From Boesenbergia rotunda (Eukaryota > Streptophyta > Magnoliopsida > Zingiberales > Zingiberaceae), in contig JAGFNQ010009995.1 in assembly GCA_024364735.1 (NCBI GenBank), positions 62,001 to 126,000 of the forward strand: a DNA stretch of 64,000 nucleotides, written 5' to 3'. The notes beneath the pieces were generated by a model, which was given only the letters and a program-made list of their open reading frames with translations, searched no databases and was not told the DNA's origin. The position numbers and the translations under genes were made by a program. Positions 1 through 9,885 of this stretch are shown here, piece after piece (within the stretch, counting starts at the first letter, position 1; every line of letters starts with the position of its first letter).

Positions 1-737
1 CCCTGGCTCCGGGTTGAAGCCTTGCTTCGTCGGGCATGGAGGGTGAAGGCTGCAGCTGACCACGAGCATCAGGCAGGATTGATGCAGGCGGGGGTCAACA
101 GGGCTCTTCGAGAGAAGGTCGAGCACATGATGAACCTCTTGCAAGACAAGGAGCAGACTCTTCAAAATTCCCGGCACGGAGAACGTCTGGCGTCGGAGAG
201 AGCTGTGAGTGTCACCAGGACCTGCTCCAGGTGGCGCGGGAGAGAGACCAGCTCCAGGAGAGAGAGAAGGAGTTGTTAGGCGACATCCGGCTCACAGTAG
301 CCTCGGCTGAAAGACTGAACTTGCGTTGTCAGGATCAGGCACAACAGCTTAGTCAGAAGGAGTCTGATCTCCTAATGGCCACCGACCGCGCGTCCATCAT
401 GGAGGATGACCTGGTCCAAGCTCGGTTGGATGAGAGGACCACGTCGGAGAGGCTTAGAGAGGTCTTGGCCGAGCAGGCGGAGATGTTTGCCGAGATGGAG
501 TGGCTGCGGGGTTCCTACGAGGCTGCTGAGGCCGAGCTCCTTACCCTTCAAGTTGCCAAAGCTTCTAGCTCTAACGAGGTCGAGGTAGGCTTCAAGGCGA
601 AGTTTCAGGAGTTGGATGAGTTCCATACCATCGTAGCCGACCAGGTAATGCAGCGCCTACAGCAAGGCTTCCACGGGGCTATCGATAAGTTGAAGAAGGA
701 CCAACTCCTAACTCTCGATGCCGACCCGCGATTGTAA
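1..737 (+). pseudogene. C-terminal part of antisense coiled-coil ORF of the Tat-type element
   Basis: The reading frame enters from the left edge in frame 1 and continues in frame 3 from roughly position 200 to a TAA at 735-737, which implies one frameshift near 195-215. The product is rich in Glu, Gln, Leu, Arg and Ala with heptad-like spacing (for example QLQEREKELLGDI and LREVLAEQAEMF), so it is a long coiled coil. It lies opposite to gag of the surrounding element. Antisense extra ORFs are established for Tat-lineage elements such as Grande; assigning this ORF to that class is inference. The N-terminal part is outside the window and no catalytic domain can be judged. Confidence 0.55.
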
Positions 738-2211
738 GTGTCATCCGAGCTAGGGAGGGGCCTTCTCCTAAGGGCCCGAGCTAGCGGAGTCCCATGTTCA
801 CCAGGGGGTCAGGCCCTATTGTAACAATTTTGAGTTAATGTGATCACTTTTACTATTCCTTGTGTATGTGCTTTTGCCCAATGTGTCTCACATCTTCGCT
901 TTACGAGCTTAACGAATTGAAAGGTACTTGTTTGTTTCGAGGTTGATTCTGGGTGAACCCTTGACAATTCTACAGGTCGAAGCTCCATGAATGCATTCAT
1001 GTCCATTGGGGGGGGTCCCCCTTGACATTTCCTTCTGGAGTGTGCGGGTGACTCCCGAACCGTTGCCTCCGCAATATTCGCAATCTTATTGAATGGACTC
1101 ATAAAGAGTCCCGGGTTCCTAGGTGTGGCAGGGGCGCGTTAGTCGAAATGACGCTTCGGTGCCTTTTGCTGTTCTTGTGTCCTCCCTGCATTAACTGCAC
1201 AGAGAGGCAGCCATCAATATAAATAGAGGGAGAAGGGTGCACCATCTCCTGCATCCCTTCTGTCTGCCTTTTTCCTTCTGGCATGATGCCCCCACTCTTC
1301 CCTTCACCCTCGTCGGTGTCCACAATGCCTAACCCTAGAGATACAGTAGTGTTCTTGACTGAAGGACCCCTCAAAGGTAGAGGCTTCTGTATCGTGACCC
1401 TCACCGGGGAGCATGGCAGAGATGATATCCAGGATCTCGCTGAAGATCCTGGAGGATGTGGGACTCCCGGGTTATATGAGGAGTTCAGAAAAAATCTTAT
1501 GTGGTCCGCCAGGGAGCATGGAGGAGATGACTCATCCTACTGATCACCAAATCCTGGTCGTCCCGTGGCGGTGTACCCCACGCGCCATCTTCTTCTGAAT
1601 CCTCATTTCCCCGAGTTTCATGCAGAGGAAGGTGTTTGTGGGATGCATTGTCACCAAGAGGGGAGGGGTTACAACCACTGGTTTTTCTCTCTCTTTCTTC
1701 TTTTCGTTGAAAATTTGCGGTTGTTGTTCCCTCTCCTCGGTTAAGGCAATTCTTCCTTGTGTCTTTACACGCTCCGGGGAAAAATTGCAGTCGTTGCTCC
1801 CCCTCTTCTGCCTTTCGAATGTTGTACTCGACCTCATCTTTGCGGAAGAAGGGGGTCTTAGAATGGGGTCGAGCTACCCATGTGTTACCTCAGGCGTCCT
1901 CATCCATCACTGACTACTCGGATGGAGTACCTAGAAGGTGGAAAATGATTCAAGGACCCTGTCGACGGGTTTTCGCGTACTGCGTATTTAGAAGGTGATT
2001 CCGAGCCTAGCGACCCTTCAAGAACGAAGCTGTGAAGGAGAAAGACCCAAGTAGAAGAGCACTTTCTCTCATCCAATTGTATCTTGATAATTTTCTGAGA
2101 TGTTGATCTCCCTATATTTTTCATATAAATAAAGTAATATTTTTGTTACCCTGTGTATGTGTATGCCTGGATTATTCTTTTGAATGTTTTGCTTATGTTC
2201 CGCTGGTCGGT
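738..2211 (+). other. non-coding part of Tat-type element with TATA-like and poly(A)-like signals
   Basis: No convincing protein gene lies here. A good TATA-like sequence (TATAAATAGAGGG) sits at 1218-1230 on the + strand, followed 55 bases on by short ORFs (for example 86 codons from 1283) that do not line up into one product. An AATAAA-type signal with AT-rich surroundings lies at about 2127-2132. The stretch could be a second plus-strand transcription unit inside the element, cut by the Athila-like insertion at 2211. Confidence 0.35.
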
Positions 2212-4535
2212 TGATAGCCCCGAAATACTAGATTAAATTGTCACGAATTGTGGGACCATCAGAATTTAAATGTGAATGAATGCTGGAAACCCTTTTACAA
2301 TCAAAAGCATGAAAATGTAATATAGGGGCCACAGGTCGTATTTTTCTCGGGGACTAGTTGACGTTGTGTGATTAGTGCTTGTATTTATGTGTCATTTGTG
2401 TTTTTGGGTTTCAAACAAGTAATTGGGTTTTGATTTATAATTCAGAAATGAAATCGCAATGGAAAATCAAAGAACCTTAAATTAATGCACTAAATAAGAA
2501 TTTGGCACTTAAGAACTCAACCTAATGGAAACTTACTCAAGCACTTACAAAATTTTCTTGGAAACTAATTTCTGAATTCTACAAAACAAAAGAAATGCTG
2601 AGAAATGAGGTAAAAGCAGTGATGGGAGTTTTCGAAAATAAACAAACCTAACACAATTACTAACATGCGAAATTAAGAAAATCCACAAACAACTTAACTC
2701 AATTAGCTACAATATTTTTGGAAACCAACCACTGCCAATAAAAATTCAGAATTGAGTGAATTCTAACTTATGAATTTCAAACACAATCTTAAGCTACAAA
2801 ATAGGCTGAATTGCGGATGCAACTAGGTTCTTATCTATTGGCACGCAAGAGATAGCTCTTTGTGCCAAAAACTAACACAAAACTCGAAAATGATATCTTT
2901 TCAACTAAGAATTCTAAACTAATTGATTCAATTGAGAAACAGGGGCTATGAGGAAAGAACTAAGCAAATCTAAAGGAAGAAATTTGAGAGCCGAAAACAA
3001 CAATTCAAGAAAACCAAATTCAGAAACTTAATTAGCAGGAATTTAAGATGCAGAATTAAGGATTAGCTATAGAATTTTTTTCCGCAATGGATCAAAGGCT
3101 AAACTAGCTAATGCAAAACAAATTCGAGTAACTAATCTAGATGCAATGAAACTGAAACTAGCAATCACTTGACAGGAACTAAGGAAATCGGGCTGAAATT
3201 TCTGATAAACAGCAAACTAACTTGGCACGCAACAATACAATTTGGCACGCTAGAAATAAAACTACAACTAACTGAAATTGAATCTAGTTGTCATCTAAAC
3301 AAGCTCTTAAACTACTTAGCTCTAAGAATTAAAACCTAATGAACCAAACAATTCAGAATTACAACTAAGACCGCTGAAAACTAAAATTGCAGAAATAGAA
3401 CAGTGCAGTAATCCATTACAGCTACAAACTTGAAATTGAAGACCTAAGCTACTCCTCAACCATTCTCCAACTCAAGAACTTCTTGGTCGTCAATCAAGAG
3501 TGAACTTCGGACCCGCAAGCTCAACAAATCAGTGAAGATACGTCTCTGCTACTGAAACAGATCAAATCCTGCTCAAACTGAAATTAGCTTCCGAATTCAT
3601 CAAACTCGCTGTGGTGGCTTGCGATTTGGATTAGGGAATGACCAAAACCTTCCAGGGAACCCCTCTGGTCAGCTCGGATGCAGTGGAAATGGATCACAGC
3701 TGAGCTCGCTGAAATCGGATAGTGAAACTGCCGAGACCTCGCGCAGCTTCGCTATTGAGCAGAAATCAAATCTAAAACCTCGCTGAGATTCTCTTCACTA
3801 ACCTAGCCCTTGCTTTGATGATGGATTGAGGGATCACGCCTTCGATTGGATGAAAAATGAAAGAAAACGATGAAGAAAATGAAGAACTCGACTGTTGCGG
3901 CGAAGACGCGATGGAGGAAGAAGCTGCGGCATTTTGATTAAATATAACCAATGGACGGTCCAGATTGATCCACTTCAATCCAACGGCTATCTTGCTCTGA
4001 TTTGAGCCAAACTTTGATGATGATGATCTGGGGTCAGGATCTGCCTTGTGGTAGCTCGGATCCTCCAGATTGCAACGGATGGTCCAGATCAACTTAATCT
4101 TTGAATGGACGATCTAGAGCCCTCCAAGCTTGATCCAACGGTTGATTGAGCTCTGATTGGATGAAACCTTCAGATCTTGATCAGGGTGCTTGATCAACCC
4201 TAGCCCTAGCTCGGATTGCTTCAGATGATCCCGGATGGCTCAGATCTAGCCGCTCTTGAATCGGACGGCCCGGATTAATCGTAATCTTGATAATTCGATC
4301 CGGTTCACTTCCGACTCAAGTTTGACCCAATATGCCCTAGGTCCAGGAACCTTTGATGCCTACAAAAATAGATCAAGAATTTAGTGGCCAAATAATCCAA
4401 TTTTATGTAAATTTGCAATTAAGTCCAAAACAAGAGTAAGTTCTAAAACCTAGGGCAATTCACAATCAAGCAATAAAAACATAGGTCAAACATGGATTTT
4501 AGCAGCTCAAATAATCAATAATATAGTATTTATCA
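2212..4535 (-). repeat. 3' LTR of Athila-like element (2324 bp)
   Basis: It starts TGATAGCCCCG and ends TATTTATCA on the + strand, and matches 9886-12219 almost base for base, with scattered single-base differences and small indels. It contains AT-rich sequence with no ORF of note and a GC-rich core promoter block near 3896-3911. Confidence 0.9.
3896..3947 (-). promoter_or_regulatory. LTR core promoter block (left copy)
   Basis: On the minus strand an AT-rich TATA-like element (TTATATTTAATC, 3936-3947) is followed about 25-40 bases downstream by the GC-rich block TCGCGTCTTCGCCGCA (3896-3911). The same pair recurs at equivalent sites in the diverged LTRs at 9886, 40645 and 49843, although the surrounding sequence differs. 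Promoter function is inferred from this conservation and spacing. Confidence 0.45.
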
Positions 4536-4549
4536 ACTCCCCCACACTT
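4536..4549 (-). other. polypurine tract next to 3' LTR
   Basis: The minus strand reads AAGTGTGGGGGAGT immediately before the 3' LTR, which is the expected position and composition of the plus-strand priming site. Two further exact copies lie inside this element at 7089-7102 and 7781-7794. Confidence 0.8.
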
Positions 4550-7500
4550 GAGCTTGAGCGTCTCGCGAAAACAGTAAATATGTATCCCCTAGATTTACTT
4601 AAGCATAATTAGAAGCAAATGAAAAGAAATTACCTAAGGTTGTCAATCCTCATAAATCTAAGCCCTATGGATTAGTATCTTGTCCTTAAATCAACAACTT
4701 AGCCTTTTCATCCATCATGAGTCATTGAGATGAATCTAACTCATAGCCTTTCAAGGAAAATTTTGGTGGCTCTCTCCTTAAGTTCTAACTTGATGATGGA
4801 AGTGGAGCTCACTCAAACACACATGCTTCTTGCATTTCCATAGGCTTGCTTATTATCTACTCTCCACCATTAATCATGATTAGGATTCACATCTACAAAA
4901 ACAAATGAAAAGCATAGAATATGGTGAAAAATGGGACAAAAGCCAAGAAAAATGGAAAAATAGATAAAGTGGAAGACTTGAGTGCTTGGGGATATTTTTG
5001 ATGCTCTTTGCTCTCCATGCAGTCCCCTAATGATCTCAAAAGTGTTGTGAAGTCAAACTTGAATAGATTCCTTTTATTTGGATGAAAAATCCTTCCTTGA
5101 TTTCCTTGTGCCAAGTTTCCCTATTGCGTGCCAACTTGATTTTGCTTTTCTTTTCTCATTCTTCTTTTTCTTCCTTCTTTCTTTCTAGTAAATTCAGAGT
5201 GTAGTGATGCAAGGCTTGGATTTGGATGAGATCAATCCCATTTTCTTCATGTTGCCGAAATTCTAATTTTGTGCCAACTCTATCTTTGCTCTCTTCTTTT
5301 TTTTTCTGCTCTTTAAGCTTCTCATGTGCTATTGGAGCTCTGCGGTATTGAATTTGCATTCTAGAACTTGAAACATTAAATGACAATTAGGAAGTTAGAT
5401 GCTCCAAATGTAATCTCCACTAACCATCTCTTACAATCTCCTTTTTGACACACTCTTCTTAAGTTGGCACACTTCCTTAAAATTTTTTTCTTTTCCTTCT
5501 GTTTTAAGTCTAGCATCCAAATTACTTTCTTGTTCTAATAGGCTGGGATGTGCTTACAATTTGTGATACCTTCACACACTTCAATTCGTGATTCACAGCC
5601 CCTTGAAAAATCAAATTCACTTCCAATTGATACCAAACTGCTTGCATGGAAATATGCCAATCTGATTTCCTTTCTTTTCCAAACTGTTTTCTCAGCTTCT
5701 AATGCAGGAATTGACAACAGCTCCATCAAGAATTCGTCCATAGTTCAGCCATGTTTACAGCCCTTCTGCTTTTCAGAATTTCGAATGGTTGTACCTTGCA
5801 ATTCATCCTTGGCAATTACAGAGTTTTTCTTTGGCAAAACATTTCTTCTTCATCAAGTTCACAGACATTTCCTTCAGATTCTCAGCTTATATTCCACTCA
5901 ATTCAGCTCGAAACAATTGGCATCACATAGTTCTTGCATCAAATGGTAGTGAAAACCTTAAGTGTTCCACTAAACAATTCAATTCAGCTCAGAAATCGAA
6001 TTCAGCCAAGCCACTCCTTCCATTCTCTGATTTCTTCAGGCATTTAGCATCAAGTGGCTCTTCTTTTATCCGAAATTGAATGTGCACCTTCAACTTCAGA
6101 TACAATGATTCTTCCAATGGAATGCAGTTCAGTTTTTGAGCAGTTCCAGAATTTTCCTTTTCTCAGCTTTTGATCAATCTTCAATCAGCTTCATCAGATT
6201 ATACAGCTGCAGTCCAGCTTGTTTTCAGCTTCCAACACTCGGCAGCAACAATGGCAACTCAGATTTCTTCAATTGTTAGCAAACCTTGCATTTGTTTCCA
6301 TTCCTAACAGTTGAATTCCATATATTTTTTTTTCCACGCAGCTGCAATTATGTGCCATTTAAGACCTTGGCACAGCTTTCTTTTTTTTTTCTTGATTTCT
6401 GATCTGCTCAGCTGCATTCGAACTTCTATTCAAATTATCTTCAGCTGAGTTCAGCTTGTAGCAACATGTTACTGGTTTCCTGAGCAAGGTACAGCTGCAA
6501 TCCAGATTTTCTCACAATGTTCTGATTTTTCATCCAATTTCCTTCACTTGAAATCTGCTTCCAACTAGATTTTTCATTTCTTTCCTGACCTAGAAATCTT
6601 CCAATAGAAAGGCTGCTGCAATTATGTGTCATTTAGACAAGAGCTTTTACCCGAAACTTGGCATATCCTTCACTTTTGACACAATTTGTGCCTTGAATTC
6701 AGATCTGTCCTGGCTTAGAAATTCAACAACAGCTCCCAACAAATTTTTCAGTTCTTGGCAGCTTACCTTGCGTTCAACAGTTTGGACTTCGGCCATGGCA
6801 CAATTGTCTTCAAGTCGATACACTAATTTTTGCTCAGACTCTTCTTCCTTCTTTCGAAATGATCACAGAATTTTTCCTTTTTGGCAAGGCACAGATTTTC
6901 AGATTTTTCCATTGCTTGCCACTTGAATCCTCAAAACATGATAAGGAAACTAGCTCTCCAATTGCTTCCATCTCTCTTGCTCATTCTTGGCACCAAACTC
7001 ACTCAATTTGGCACATGAAAATGCAGAAAAAAATTTTCGTTGGCATGAATTGCCTCTTTTGATACAAATTGATTCCAAATCACTAATCACTCCCCCACAC
7101 TTAATTCTTTGTCCGTCTCGGGCAAAGTAGCATCAAGAAAAAACATCCCAAGCAAACAAATCCATAGAAAAATTAGGGTTAAGATTAGAATAAGGAAAGT
7201 AAATAGAAAGACATGATTTTGCCAAAATTGATTGGAAAGGTAAACAAATGATTAGTCTCATAGATGTGATCCAATCAATGAAATATGGTTTTGAAAGAAC
7301 CTAGGCAAGTTCTAGAGCACAATAACATGTAGTGTCACAAAATAAGGCTAATCTCACTAGGTAAAAATAATCCATCTCAAATCCTCAATTAAGAATCTAA
7401 AGCAAAATCGTACTCAAGCATCCAAGATTTCATCCATGAACTCAAACCCTAAGTTTTGACAACCAAATTTAATTATTTTCAAAGAGATTCTAAAATGACA

Positions 7501-7626
7501 TGAAGTAACCTAGAGGGATACATTTATTCCTAATCATGCAAGAAAAAGTGCCAAAAAAATAACATGGTATTTACAATGACTCCTATGCATTCTACTCTAC
7601 TCATGCATTTATTAGCAAGGACTCAT
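4550..7626 (-). other. non-coding 3' region of Athila-like element
   Basis: About 3 kb between the polypurine tract and the 698-codon ORF. It is AT-rich and built of recurring short words (TTGGCAC, CAGCT, AATTCAG). Only short plus-strand ORFs occur (for example 5548-5949); they have no recognisable domain and run antisense to the element. No pol remnant is visible. Confidence 0.6.
7089..7102 (-). other. internal copy of polypurine tract
   Basis: Exact copy of the 14-base polypurine tract AAGTGTGGGGGAGT, about 2.55 kb upstream of the true one in element orientation. Corresponding copies exist at 45446-45459 and 46629-46642 in the related elements, each flanked by the conserved words ACTAGTC or ACTAATC and CTTTGTCCGTCTCGGGC. 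Confidence 0.6.
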
Positions 7627-9723
7627 TTAAAAGAAAATTCTAGAAGTCATAACAGTGAAAAATGCAATAAAAGAAAATATAAGAAAGAACAATCTCCCCT
7701 TTATTTCTGGTGGACGGAGTCTATCAAGCAGTAGCCTCCATCGTGGTAGTGGAGGTGTCTGGGTGGCTGGGAGAATTAGGACTCCCCCACACTTGAACTT
7801 CACAAAAAATTTCTCTGGTGGCCTAAGGCGATTCAGGTTCAAAATCCATTGAAGGAATGGAGGGCTATGGATTAAAGTAAGATCTTCTCCTCCTTCTTGA
7901 TGCCTTTCAGAAGTCCTTCCAGGAGGTTGAAGTCTGTTCAATTGGAGCTCCCACTCCTGAAGTCTTCTAGACCCTGCAAAACAATGTAATACCTCTCTCA
8001 AGCATGCAGGGTCAGAAAGAAATAAAATAATATCAGTCTCTGCATGAAATGAATCCAAAGCTGCATCATATCCAATTAAATCAATTTGTGGTTCCTCAAT
8101 AAATTTTTCACAATTATTTCCTACAAAATTTGCATCCTGAAGCTCATCACAAATAATAAAATCAATTTCTGGCACATCAATAGAAAGTTCGCAATTATTT
8201 TCTATCCAGGATGTATTAAGCAATGTGTCACAGCCAATGAAATCAATTTTAGGTGCCTCAATGAATTTTGCACAATTATTTTCAGCATAAGATATATCAA
8301 GAGACTCACTACAATAATTAACATCAAGTCTAGGCACCTCTAAAAATTTTTCACATTCAGCATTTTCATGATATGTATTACAACATGCTTTAAATTCAAC
8401 AAATTCAACACTAGGTACCTCTAAGGATTTTTCACAATCAAATTCTACAAGAGATGCATCCCTAAGTATATCACAAATAATAAGATCAATTTGAGGTACC
8501 TCTATGCAATTTTCAGAAAAATTTGGAGGAGTATTTACCTGATCGTGCTGAAAAATACCTGGAGGTTCTACAAGAGTAGATGTATCCGTGTTCTCCTTCT
8601 GGTCAAATAATTGCTCCTCTTCAGCCTCAAGCTCTGGTAGACACTCAACTAAAGTAGGTGATCCTTGGGTTTTTGCTTCCACCATGCAAGTCCCTACACT
8701 TTCTGGTAATTGTGGTGGTCCCTGGGGCTTAGTGCAATCCCCTACACCTATGGAATCATCTCCCATGCATGTTTCCTCAACCATTCCTGTATCAACCAAA
8801 TTAGAAAAATTAGGACCTTCAATAATACTATAATCACAAAATAAAAGATGAGAATGGTCCCGTGAAATAGGAATGGGTGATTCTTGGGGCTCTGTGCAAT
8901 CCCCTACACTCTCAATCCTATCATCTGAATTTTCTGATGTATCAATCACTGTAGGTGGTCCCTGGGGCTCTGTGCAATCCCCTACACCTATAGATTCATC
9001 TGACTGTCCTGATCCAATGCTTCTTCCGATGTTTTGAAGCCTTTGTTGCTCTTGTTGTTGATATAGTAGAACTTGTTGAAACATCTCCTCCAACCTTTGT
9101 TGTTGCATAATTTGTTGAAACATTTCCTCGACCTTCTGTTGGGGCACATTTCCTGCACTAGAACTCCCATAGCCTCCTTGGTTAGCATAGCTCCTTGACT
9201 GACCTTGAAATGATGAAGTAGTCGGCTGAAATGGTTGCTCAAAATTTTGGAATGGTGGCTGCCCATGCTGAATTTGTTGGAAATTTGGTGACGAGGATTG
9301 AGAATTCTGATTTTGAAACCCTTGATTGTAGGACTGTGAAATCTGATTATAGGGCTGGAAAGGCTGAAAATTTTGTTGATTTTGAGTTTGGAAAGCTGGA
9401 AATGATTGAAAACCTTGCTGCCCTTGATGATATGGCTGGAATTGAGGTTCGAATTGCTGAAATGTAGGCTGGAAATTCGGATTAGAAGGCTGAAATTGCT
9501 GAAATGGTTGCTCAAAATTCTGGAATGGTGGCTGCCCATGCCGAATTTGTTGGAAATTTGGTTGACTTGGCTGCTGAAATTGGAAGGGCTGACTTGGCTG
9601 ACAATTAAGCTGAAAAAACTGATTTGATTGTTGAAAATTCGCACAGGAATGTTGGAAATCTTGATTTGGTTGCTGATATTGTTGGAATTGTTGACACGAC
9701 TGCTGGTAAGTAGTTGAGAACAT
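7627..9723 (-). CDS. 698-residue FQ-rich repeat protein of Athila-like element, unknown function
   Basis: The open frame starts about 140 bases inside the primer site and is intact. Residues 1-200 are very rich in Gln, Phe, Asn and Pro (NFQQ and FQPF words), with an internal repeat of HGQPPFQNFEQPFQ at about 62 and 153. Residues 197-235 form a Gln-rich helix (QQQRLEEMFQQ). Residues 243-352 carry VGDCT-PQ motifs. Six Cys-led repeats, mostly 27 residues, start at Cys406, 430, 457, 484, 511 and 538 and share IEVPxIDFIxCD. Three W/L-rich RLxPP motifs lie at 597, 632 and 668, and a hydrophobic segment at about 678-692. Related copies contain a segment resembling the C-terminal end of plant gypsy Gag (SGQVPPQATLNSEG), so descent from Gag is likely. 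No zinc knuckle or enzyme domain is visible. Confidence 0.7.
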   Translation of the reverse strand: MFSTTYQQSCQQFQQYQQPNQDFQHSCANFQQSNQFFQLNCQPSQPFQFQQPSQPNFQQIRHGQPPFQNFEQPFQQFQPSNPNFQPTFQQFEPQFQPYHQGQQGFQSFPAFQTQNQQNFQPFQPYNQISQSYNQGFQNQNSQSSSPNFQQIQHGQPPFQNFEQPFQPTTSSFQGQSRSYANQGGYGSSSAGNVPQQKVEEMFQQIMQQQRLEEMFQQVLLYQQQEQQRLQNIGRSIGSGQSDESIGVGDCTEPQGPPTVIDTSENSDDRIESVGDCTEPQESPIPISRDHSHLLFCDYSIIEGPNFSNLVDTGMVEETCMGDDSIGVGDCTKPQGPPQLPESVGTCMVEAKTQGSPTLVECLPELEAEEEQLFDQKENTDTSTLVEPPGIFQHDQVNTPPNFSENCIEVPQIDLIICDILRDASLVEFDCEKSLEVPSVEFVEFKACCNTYHENAECEKFLEVPRLDVNYCSESLDISYAENNCAKFIEAPKIDFIGCDTLLNTSWIENNCELSIDVPEIDFIICDELQDANFVGNNCEKFIEEPQIDLIGYDAALDSFHAETDIILFLSDPACLREVLHCFAGSRRLQEWELQLNRLQPPGRTSERHQEGGEDLTLIHSPPFLQWILNLNRLRPPEKFFVKFKCGGVLILPATQTPPLPRWRLLLDRLRPPEIKGRLFFLIFSFIAFFTVMTSRIFF
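7781..7794 (-). other. second internal copy of polypurine tract, inside the ORF
   Basis: A third exact copy of the 14-base tract. It lies within the C-terminal part of the 698-codon ORF, where it encodes Lys-Cys-Gly-Gly (residues 644-647). The counterpart at 46193-46206 keeps 13 of 14 bases; the one near 47365 carries a substitution. Confidence 0.55.
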
Positions 9724-9862
9724 TCTTAACTGGCAGTCCTGTCACAAAACAAACAAGAAAAATGGCAGTACCCGTATACAAAAGATAAAACAAAATAAAA
9801 TAAAACCCAATGATATGTCAAAAAGCATACAAGCAAAAATCAAACAAATCAACTAGTTACTT

Positions 9863-9879
9863 CCCCGGCAACGGCGCCA
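9863..9879 (-). other. primer binding site, tRNA-Asp
   Basis: The minus strand reads TGGCGCCGTTGCCGGGG, complementary to the 3' end of plant tRNA-Asp including CCA. It is separated from the 5' LTR end by six bases. It fixes the element on the minus strand and fits the Athila lineage. Confidence 0.85.
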
Positions 9880-9885
9880 AAAATT

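Noticed and set aside
5548..7062. Plus-strand ORFs of 60-133 codons in the 3' region of the Athila-like element
   Set aside because: Composition-driven, no domain, antisense to the element and without counterparts of similar length in the related copies.
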